Assembly (NCBI GenBank): GCA_007129695.1
Contig: SKVA01000072.1
Coordinates: 1-5,955, forward strand
Direction: 5' to 3'
Length of the DNA stretch: 5,955 bases
DNA from: Spirochaetaceae bacterium
GTDB lineage: Bacteria > Spirochaetota > Spirochaetia > DSM-27196 > SLST01
Shown here: one piece after another, positions 1 to 4,680 of the stretch
Position numbering within the stretch: position 1 is the stretch's first letter
How the letters are laid out: each line of letters begins with the position of its first letter
The notes under the pieces: model-generated
Database searches by the model: none
Told to the model about the DNA's origin: nothing
Seen by the model: the letters and a program-made list of their open reading frames with translations, nothing else
Translations under genes and position numbers: made by a program

Positions 1-126
1 ATCGATACCCTGCTCGCGAGCGGGTTTGAGGCGGCATCGCTCGGTGAGCGCATCCTTAGGACCGAAGTCGCGGCGACGATCGCCGTGTGGAGCGCCGTCG
101 CATGGTACAATCGTAGTGATGCGTAG
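1..126 (+). CDS. rsmE: 16S rRNA (uracil-1498-N3)-methyltransferase RsmE, C-terminal end only
   Basis: This is the 3' end of a gene whose start lies left of the window. It is open from base 1 in frame 1 and ends at TAG 124-126, giving 41 codons. The translation contains LGERILRTEVAATIAV, which matches the typical RsmE C-terminus (LG..ILR.ETA.......). In this SPOUT/trefoil-knot family that segment forms part of the S-adenosylmethionine-binding knot, just after the GPEGG(F/L) motif, which would lie left of the window. RsmE methylates N3 of U1498 in helix 44 of 16S rRNA in assembled 30S subunits. The stop overlaps the start of the downstream acetyltransferase gene by 8 bases, so the two are probably co-transcribed and translationally coupled. 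Only the C-terminal knot fragment is visible, so the rest of the protein (N-terminal PUA-like domain) cannot be checked. The family call is fairly secure because the motif is distinctive. Confidence 0.8.
   Translation: MDTLLASGFEAASLGERILRTEVAATIAVWSAVAWYNRSDA
106..111 (+). promoter_or_regulatory. Possible extended -10 element (TGG TACAAT) just before the rimJ-like gene
   Basis: TACAAT at 106-111 matches the -10 consensus at five of six positions and is preceded by TGG at 103-105, the extended -10 arrangement. No good -35 hexamer sits 16-18 bp upstream. It lies inside the rsmE coding end. A transcript from it would begin about base 118, almost exactly at the ATG at 119, and so would be leaderless. 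It may be chance, because the gene can also be read from the rsmE transcript. Confidence 0.3.
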
Positions 127-730
127 AGTAGCGCTCGTGACCGAACGGCTGGTGATCCGTGAGTTGCCGCCCGCCGCCGCCGCCGCAGTCGCGGCATTCC
201 ACCGCGAGAGCGCGCACTTTCACCGGCGTTGGGAGCCGGCGAGGAGTACCGGGTACTTCGAGCCTCGCCATCACCGCGACCTGCTCGCGCGCGAGCGACG
301 CTCGGACCAGGTCGTGCACCTCTGGATGTTCCTGCGCGACCAGGCGCACAGCTCACGCGTCTCCCTGGGGTGGCGCGGCCGACCGATCGTCGGTTCGATC
401 ACGCTGACGGCGATCGTACGCGGCGCGTTCCAGAACTGCGTGCTCGGGTACAAGATCGACGCTCGTCACTCGCGACGCGGCTACATGCGCGAGGCGCTGA
501 TCGCGACGCTCGACCATGTGTTCGGGGAGCTCGGGCTTCACCGCGTCGAGATCAGCGTAATGCCCGCAAACGAACCGTCGATCGCGCTCGCGACGGGGCT
601 CGGATTCGTGCTCGAGGGGACATCAAGGAAGTTTCTGAAGATCCAGGAGCGGTGGGAAGACCACCTGCGGATGTCGCTGATCGACGAGGAGTGGCGACGG
701 CTTCGTCTGTCGACGAAGCCATCACCGTAG
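119..730 (+). CDS. rimJ: RimJ-type GNAT N-acetyltransferase (probable ribosomal-protein alanine N-acetyltransferase)
   Basis: This 203-aa protein is about the length of E. coli RimJ (194 aa), which acetylates the N-terminal alanine of ribosomal protein S5 using acetyl-CoA. Several blocks resemble RimJ as I remember it: TERLVIREL near residues 8-16, HFHRRWEPAR at 33-42 (RimJ has a similar HF..WEP.R), VRGAFQNCVLGYKI at 100-113, and the motif-A acetyl-CoA loop RRGYM at 119-123. The C-terminal NEPSIALATGLGF block at 151-163 (N..S...A..LGF) is typical of the wider family. ATG 119 was chosen because it overlaps the rsmE stop (coupled start) and begins the family domain. A frame extending back to a TTG at 26 only adds sequence overlapping rsmE. 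No clear Shine-Dalgarno precedes it, which fits coupling. Residues 17-25 are a Pro-Ala run encoded by CCG repeats. The exact substrate is inferred; it could be another RimJ/RimL-family acetyltransferase. Confidence 0.85.
   Translation: MRRVALVTERLVIRELPPAAAAAVAAFHRESAHFHRRWEPARSTGYFEPRHHRDLLARERRSDQVVHLWMFLRDQAHSSRVSLGWRGRPIVGSITLTAIVRGAFQNCVLGYKIDARHSRRGYMREALIATLDHVFGELGLHRVEISVMPANEPSIALATGLGFVLEGTSRKFLKIQERWEDHLRMSLIDEEWRRLRLSTKPSP
171..186 (+). repeat. CCG triplet run inside the rimJ-like gene
   Basis: Bases 171-186 are five and a third copies of CCG. They encode part of the alanine run at about residues 18-23, in a linker between the first beta-strand and the following helix. Because the unit is three bases, copy-number change would alter the protein by whole residues and not shift the frame. 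Confidence 0.8.
699..720 (+). terminator. Perfect 9-bp hairpin at the end of the rimJ-like gene (possible terminator)
   Basis: GGCTTCGTC at 699-707 pairs perfectly with GACGAAGCC at 712-720 around a 4-base loop (TGTC). It lies within the last codons of the rimJ-like gene, eight bases before the TAG. No run of T follows, so it is not a canonical intrinsic terminator. It could still stabilise the 3' end, pause polymerase or assist factor-dependent termination before the rpmB promoter. The hairpin is seen directly; its role is inferred. Confidence 0.45.
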
Positions 731-738
731 CCCGAGGG

Positions 739-767
739 TTGACGGCGCGGGGCGCTTTCACTATATC
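739..767 (+). promoter_or_regulatory. rpmB promoter, sigma-70 type
   Basis: TTGACG at 739-744 (five of six to the -35 consensus) and TATATC at 762-767 (four of six to the -10) are separated by exactly 17 bp. The predicted transcript starts near 774 and gives a leader of about 19 nt carrying the rpmB ribosome binding site. It lies in the 62-bp gap after the rimJ-like gene, which indicates that rpmB is transcribed on its own, at least in part. Confidence 0.65.
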
Positions 768-792
768 TATGGCTTACCAGTAAGGGGATAGC

Positions 793-1032
793 ATGGCCAG
801 GAAATGCGCGATCACCGGCAAGAAGCCGATGGCAGGGAATAACGTCTCTCACGCCCACAACAAGACTCGACGGACGCAGCGCCCGAATATCCGCAACAAG
901 CGCATCTATGTCCCCGAGCTAGGTCGCTACGTGCGCCTGTCGCTGTCGACGCGGGCGCTGCGAACGGTGAGCAAGCTCGGACTGCTCGCGTTCCTGCGGA
1001 AGCAGAACCTTCAGCTCAAAGACGTCGTGTAG
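793..1032 (+). CDS. rpmB: 50S ribosomal protein bL28
   Basis: This 79-aa basic protein has the bL28 signature MARKCAITGKKPMAGNNVSH at its start, followed by KTRRTQRPNI and a C-terminal half ending in a Leu/Lys-rich helix. It is a structural protein of the large ribosomal subunit near the E site. Only one cysteine (Cys5) is present, so this is not the zinc-binding form that carries CxxC pairs. Length is normal for the family. The start is fixed by the conserved N-terminus and by AAGGGGA at 782-788, four bases before the ATG. It has its own promoter (739-767). It converges on topA with 23 bp between the stop codons, and I see no intrinsic terminator in that space. It is not next to rpmG, its common partner in other genomes. 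Confidence 0.95.
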   Translation: MARKCAITGKKPMAGNNVSHAHNKTRRTQRPNIRNKRIYVPELGRYVRLSLSTRALRTVSKLGLLAFLRKQNLQLKDVV

Positions 1033-1055
1033 CGCCACTACCGCCTGTAGCGCGC

Positions 1056-3614
1056 TCACGCCTTTCCCGACTCCTGTACAATCTTCAGAGCCGCTCCCAT
1101 GTCGATCGCGTCGATCGCCTCCTGCGACCGCCGATCTTCGGGAAGCGTGATGTTCTTCTTGCCGAACTTGATGTACGGGCCGTACTTGCCGTCCTGAACC
1201 GTCAGTTTCTTACCCGATTTCGGGTCGGTGCCCAGGTCTTTGAGCAGTTTCGACTGTCCGCGCGTGGTTTTCGGCTGCGACAGGATCTCCATCGCGCGCT
1301 CGAAACTGATCTCGTACGCGTTGTCGTCTCCCTTGATGCTGCGAAAGTCGCCGTCGTGCATCACGTACGGGCCGAATCGACCGTTGTTGGCGATCACATC
1401 GTTTCCGGTCTCCGGGTGAAGGCCGAGCGTTCGCGGGAGGCTCAGTAGCCGTACCGCCTGCTCCATGGTCACCTCACGCGGCGCGATCTCTTTGGGTAGC
1501 GACGCCCGCTTCGGCTTCGGGTTGTCGTCGGTCTTCTCGCCGAGCTGCAGGTACGGCCCGTAGCGGCCGACGAGCGAGTAGACAGGGTCACCGGTATCCG
1601 GGTGATGGCCGATCGGCACCGGCCCGTTCTTCTGCAGCTCCAGGATCTCCTTTACGTCCTCCTCGGTCAGATCGGCCGGTGCGATCTCTTCCGGGATCGA
1701 CGCGTGTAGCTCGTCTCCGTTCTCCCGAGCGACGATATACGGTCCGAACTTGCCGATCTTGATGTCGGGGACGTTCGTGAGCTGCGGCAGTTTGAGCGTG
1801 CGGCACTCTTCCGGTTTGATGCTCGATTCGCGCTCGTCGACCCGGGTCGAAAGCCCTTCGCTGCCGAGGTAGAACTCCTTCAGGTACTCGAGCCGGTTCC
1901 GCGTGCCCAACGAGATCTCGTCGAGCGCCGCCTCCATGTTCGATGTGAACCGATACTCGATCAGGTAGTGGAAGTGCTGCTCCAGGAACTGCAGTACCGC
2001 GTACCCGGTATAGGTCGGCACGAGCGCGTTACCCTGCTTGCGGACGTAGCCACGCTCGAAGAGAACGCTGATGATCGACGCGTACGTGGAAGGCCGGCCG
2101 ATGCCCTCCTTCTCAAGGCGCTGCACCAGGCTTGCTTCGGTGTACCGCGCCGGCGGCTTGGTTTCGTGGTAGACGCTCTCTACCGCGTCGGCCGCGACGG
2201 GTTCGCCCTCCACCAGAGCCGGCAGGTAGGTCTCCTTGTCGTCGAGGGCGGCGTCCGGATCGTCCTTTCCTTCGACGTAGACGCGGATGAACCCGGGGAA
2301 GACAATCCGCGTCCCGGTCGCGGTGAACACGGCGTCTCCAACGCCGATCTTGGCGGTCACCGACGACTTTTTCGCGTCGGCCATCTGGCTCGCGACGGTG
2401 CGCTTCCAGATCAGCTCGTAGAGCGATCTCTCTGCGCCACTGAGCCCGGTGTCGTCGGGGTGCACGAACGTTTCTCCGGAGGGCCGGATCGCCTCGTGCG
2501 CCTCCTGGGCATCCTTGCCGCTCGCGCTGAACTGTCGCGGCTCGCCAGACAGGAACTCGTCGCCGTAGAGCTTTGACACGGTGCTGCGGGCACCCTGGAG
2601 GCCCTCTTGCGACAGGACCGGCGAGTCTGTCCGCATGTAGGTGATGAACCCTTGTTCGTAGAGGCGTTGCGCGGTCCGCATCGTCTCCCTCGCGCTCAGT
2701 CTGAGCTTGCGGTTGCCCTCCTGCTGGAGGCTCGACGTGATGAACGGCGCAGCGGGTCTGGATACGAAGCTGCGCTCGGAAACGGATGCGACGGTCCATG
2801 ATCCGCTTGTGATCGCTCCCTGGAGCTCCGACGCGTCCTCTTCGGTGAGCACAATCACGTCGCGGTCGGCGATCACCGTCCCGTCGACGGCGTCGAAGTC
2901 CTTGCCCCCGGCGACGCGCACACCACCGACCGACTCCAGGCGCGCCTCGAACCGTTCCTTTTTGCCGTCCTCAGGGCGCCGAAGCTGCGCGCGGAGGTCC
3001 CAGTAGATCGACTTGCGAAACGCGATCCGCTCGCGCTCGCGCTCGACGATCAGGCGCAGCCCGGGCGACTGCACGCGCCCGGCCGACAGTCCGTATGCGA
3101 TCTTCTTCCAGATCAACGGGCTCAGCGTGTATCCGTAGAGCCTGTCCAGGATCCGGCGGGTCTCCTGCGCGTTGACCAGGTTCATGTCGATGTCGCGCCC
3201 GTGTTCGAGCGCGTGTTCGATCGCGCTCCGCGTTATCTCGTGGAACACCATCCGCCTGACCGGAACCTTGGGTTTGAGCAGCTCGACCAGATGCCACGAT
3301 ATGCTCTCGCCCTCCCGGTCTTCGTCGGTCGCAAGCAGCAGCTCGTCGGCGTCCTTGAGCTTCGCTTTCAGGTCGCGGACGATCTTGGCCTTGTCCTTTG
3401 GCGTGATGTAGAGCGGCGCGAAGCTGTTCTCCACGTCGATGCCCAGGCGAGCCCACTCTTCCTGCTTCAGCTTGGCCGGGATATCCGCCGCTCGCTGCGG
3501 GAGGTCGCGCACGTGACCGATGCTCGCTTCAACCTGGTATCCGGAACCGAGGAATCTGCGGATCGTGCGTGCCTTGGTCGGCGACTCGACTATTACCAGT
3601 TTTTTTCCTGCCAT
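1056..3614 (-). CDS. topA: DNA topoisomerase I (type IA), zinc-finger-free form
   Basis: This 852-aa enzyme relaxes negative supercoils by nicking one DNA strand through a 5'-phosphotyrosine link. The TOPRIM domain starts at residue 4 (KKLVIVESPTKA, Glu10) and has the acidic triad in DEDREGE (Asp97, Asp99, Glu101). The active-site tyrosine is Tyr326 in FITYMRTDS, with Arg328 beside it. Other family blocks are LSAGRVQSP (176-184), HEAIRPS (373-379) and YTEASLVQRLEKEGIGRPST (491-510). The C-terminus lacks the tetracysteine zinc ribbons of the E. coli enzyme. It has four Toprim_C-type repeats centred on KFGPYI (622), RYGPYL (684), RFGPYV (746) and KYGPYI (810). ATG 3614 is preferred over the longer frame (start at 3683): the domain begins there, AGGGAG (3618-3623) precedes it by three bases, and the extra 23 residues would run through the predicted promoter. 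A lone Cys604 sits where a zinc ribbon might begin. Confidence 0.97.
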   Translation of the reverse strand: MAGKKLVIVESPTKARTIRRFLGSGYQVEASIGHVRDLPQRAADIPAKLKQEEWARLGIDVENSFAPLYITPKDKAKIVRDLKAKLKDADELLLATDEDREGESISWHLVELLKPKVPVRRMVFHEITRSAIEHALEHGRDIDMNLVNAQETRRILDRLYGYTLSPLIWKKIAYGLSAGRVQSPGLRLIVERERERIAFRKSIYWDLRAQLRRPEDGKKERFEARLESVGGVRVAGGKDFDAVDGTVIADRDVIVLTEEDASELQGAITSGSWTVASVSERSFVSRPAAPFITSSLQQEGNRKLRLSARETMRTAQRLYEQGFITYMRTDSPVLSQEGLQGARSTVSKLYGDEFLSGEPRQFSASGKDAQEAHEAIRPSGETFVHPDDTGLSGAERSLYELIWKRTVASQMADAKKSSVTAKIGVGDAVFTATGTRIVFPGFIRVYVEGKDDPDAALDDKETYLPALVEGEPVAADAVESVYHETKPPARYTEASLVQRLEKEGIGRPSTYASIISVLFERGYVRKQGNALVPTYTGYAVLQFLEQHFHYLIEYRFTSNMEAALDEISLGTRNRLEYLKEFYLGSEGLSTRVDERESSIKPEECRTLKLPQLTNVPDIKIGKFGPYIVARENGDELHASIPEEIAPADLTEEDVKEILELQKNGPVPIGHHPDTGDPVYSLVGRYGPYLQLGEKTDDNPKPKRASLPKEIAPREVTMEQAVRLLSLPRTLGLHPETGNDVIANNGRFGPYVMHDGDFRSIKGDDNAYEISFERAMEILSQPKTTRGQSKLLKDLGTDPKSGKKLTVQDGKYGPYIKFGKKNITLPEDRRSQEAIDAIDMGAALKIVQESGKA

Positions 3615-3740
3615 AGGCTCCCTGATTGTCCCTATGAATACAACCGCAGGTGGCTTGTGTAAAGTGCCGGGGGAAAGCGCCAAGCCAGGACCGGCCGCGC
3701 CGCGGCGGGTAGCGTCGCCAGAACCCCTCTCCGGTAGCGC
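3615..3740. other. 126-bp intergenic spacer between yidD and topA
   Basis: The topA-proximal part holds the topA ribosome binding site and candidate promoter. The remaining 75 bp or so are very GC-rich and include the self-complementary CGCCGCGGCG. The yidD stop codon lies in a short inverted repeat (GCGCC at 3737-3741, loop TATT, GGCGC at 3746-3750) with only 5 bp of stem and no T-run, so I do not call a terminator. I see no small gene in it on either strand. Confidence 0.6.
3635..3663 (-). promoter_or_regulatory. topA promoter, sigma-70 type
   Basis: Read on the minus strand, TTTACA (3663-3658, five of six to -35) and TATTCA (3640-3635, three of six to -10) are spaced by 17 bp. The expected transcript starts near 3628, about 14 nt ahead of the topA ATG and just upstream of its AGGGAG ribosome binding site. 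The -10 is imperfect. In other bacteria topA promoters respond to supercoiling; nothing here proves that. Confidence 0.5.
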
Positions 3741-4061
3741 CTATTGGCGCGTGCGCCGGTCGCGGAAGCCTCTCCAGCGCCGGCGGTAGCTGCCGAACAG
3801 GTACGCGCGGCTGATCCGGTCGGGGACCGGGTCGGCACCGCCTTCGTAGAGGCCGCCGGCGCACCTTCCTATACGGAAGATCGCCAGCACGATGCCGGCC
3901 AACCCGTGTCTGAGAATCGAAACCCGCGCGTACTCGGAGCAGGTGGGAGAGTAGATGCAGCTGCCCGGAAGCGCGGGGCTGATGATTTTCTGGTAGACGA
4001 CCACAGGCAGCGCGAGCGCGCGGTGAACCCATCGGGGGTGATTGTCTTGATACGCCACCAT
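3741..4061 (-). CDS. yidD: YidD family membrane protein insertion efficiency factor
   Basis: This 106-aa protein contains the YidD core: VYQKIISPALPGSCIYSPTC at residues 22-41, SEYA, then HG at 52-53, RIGRC at 63-67 and GGADPVP at 74-80. The three family cysteines are present (Cys35, Cys41, Cys67). YidD is an inner-face membrane-associated protein with an amphipathic N-terminal region that helps YidC-dependent insertion of inner-membrane proteins. The usual length is 70-85 aa. This one has about 26 extra C-terminal residues rich in arginine (YRRRWRGFRDRRTRQ). The gene is not beside rnpA, rpmH or yidC here, its usual cluster. ATG 4061 is chosen for lack of a better start; only a weak GAAG-like ribosome binding sequence precedes it, and GTG at codon 2 is possible. 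It reads in the same direction as topA and is divergent from the next gene, with 41 bp between start codons. Confidence 0.93.
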   Translation of the reverse strand: MVAYQDNHPRWVHRALALPVVVYQKIISPALPGSCIYSPTCSEYARVSILRHGLAGIVLAIFRIGRCAGGLYEGGADPVPDRISRAYLFGSYRRRWRGFRDRRTRQ

Positions 4062-4070
4062 TGGTATGCT
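4042..4070 (+). promoter_or_regulatory. Extended -10 promoter for the 4103-murC operon, inside the 5' end of yidD
   Basis: TTGTCT at 4042-4047 (four of six) and TATGCT at 4065-4070 (four of six) are spaced by 17 bp, and TGG precedes the -10, giving an extended -10. Predicted transcription begins near 4077, leaving a 26-nt leader with a strong ribosome binding site. The -35 lies within yidD codons on the opposite strand, so the two divergent genes share this short control region. Confidence 0.6.
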
Positions 4071-4084
4071 TCAAGCTACCGAGC

Positions 4085-4093
4085 AGGAGAGGA
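4085..4093 (+). promoter_or_regulatory. Ribosome binding site that fixes the GTG 4103 start
   Basis: AGGAGAGGA lies nine bases before GTG 4103. It supports that start over the in-frame TTG at 4061, which would lie upstream of the predicted transcription start and overlap the yidD start codon. Confidence 0.7.
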
Positions 4094-4102
4094 TACGGCA
4101 AG

Positions 4103-4660
4103 GTGGCACGCAGAAGCGGGAGAGGTCGCTCACGGCAACGTGGGACGGGCCGTTCCAACAATCAAACCCAACCCCAGCAGAAGAAGCCGCAGCCCAGGAA
4201 GCGTGTCTTCGATCCCGACAAGCACTTCATGCCTCCGCCCGTTCCCAGGCGCGACTACGGACCCGATCCGATCAACGGGGAGCCGCTCCAGGACATACTC
4301 ACGGCGATCGCCGATCCGTCCAGCGGAAAGCCTGCCAATTTCGACACGGTGCTCAAGCAGCTCGAAGAGCAGGAGCAGCTGTCGGAGAACGAGCGAATCG
4401 TCTACGTCGGGAAGGGAAGCTTCGGTGTGCTGGTGGAGAATCGTTCCGCGAAGCCGCGCTACTCGATTCGAAAGCGGATCCAGTTCGAGGATGAGTTCGA
4501 GAAGTATCCGTGGCGCAAGGAGTTGAGTCCCGGGATATCCCGCGACTACACTCCGGCACCTCAACCGCTATCGGAGCTCTTCGACGAGGCTGAGGCGACG
4601 GTATCGCTGAGCGGGTACGGAAAGGCTCACCCCTCGATCTACCTGCCCAAGACCGAATAA
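4103..4660 (+). CDS. Conserved-looking hypothetical protein upstream of murC (185 aa, basic N-terminus)
   Basis: I do not recognise a named function. Residues 1-34 are basic and low in complexity (RSGRGRSRQRG, then Gln/Asn/Pro/Lys), likely disordered and possibly nucleic-acid binding. A probable folded core covers about residues 50-130: DPINGEPLQDILTAIADP (55-72), GKPANFDTVLKQLEEQEQLS (75-94), then ERIVYVGKGSFGVLVEN (97-113) and YSIRKRIQFEDE (120-131). The tail is Pro/Ser-rich and ends GKAHPSIYLPKTE. There is no signal peptide, membrane segment or cysteine. The layout resembles a small family I remember with CPxC and HFDC zinc ligands; the matching positions here are Asp55, Asn58, Asn79 and Thr82, so any zinc site is gone. 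GTG 4103 is supported by its ribosome binding site and promoter. Its stop is 20 bp before murC, so the two are probably co-transcribed, which hints at but does not prove an envelope or growth role. Confidence 0.88.
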   Translation: MARRSGRGRSRQRGTGRSNNQTQPQQKKPQPRKRVFDPDKHFMPPPVPRRDYGPDPINGEPLQDILTAIADPSSGKPANFDTVLKQLEEQEQLSENERIVYVGKGSFGVLVENRSAKPRYSIRKRIQFEDEFEKYPWRKELSPGISRDYTPAPQPLSELFDEAEATVSLSGYGKAHPSIYLPKTE

Positions 4661-4680
4661 CCGGTGGTGAGGAGCCGGCC

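Noticed and set aside
229..783. 184-codon plus-strand frame overlapping the rimJ-like gene
   Set aside because: It is a frame shadow with arginine/alanine-rich sequence; the rimJ-like frame holds the recognisable GNAT motifs and it would run over the rpmB promoter.
1028..1053. Repeat of TGTAGCGC (1028-1035 and 1046-1053) between rpmB and topA
   Set aside because: Only two 8-base direct copies, one covering the rpmB stop. The possible stem CTAC/GTAG is 4 bp and there is no T-run on either strand, so I call neither a terminator nor a functional repeat.
2113..2799. 228-codon minus-strand frame and the 202-codon plus-strand frame at 1968-2576
   Set aside because: Both overlap topA entirely, in another frame. 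Their translations are Arg/Gly/Pro-rich, as expected from shadows of GC-rich coding sequence, while topA motifs are intact across the region.
3600..3606. A7 run in topA codons 3-5 (possible slippage site)
   Set aside because: Seven A residues at Lys4-Lys5 right after the start have no downstream structure or alternative product that I can see; it is most likely just two AAA lysine codons.
4073..4101. Candidate yidD promoter (TTGCCG, 17 bp, TAGCTT on the minus strand)
   Set aside because: The -10 matches only three of six positions and would leave a leader of about five bases with no ribosome binding site; too weak to list as a feature.
3744..4526. Long plus-strand open frame (260 codons) crossing yidD and the next gene
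   Set aside because: It lies antisense to yidD and out of frame with the 185-aa gene, has low-complexity Arg/Ser/Ala content, no ribosome binding site and no recognisable domain.
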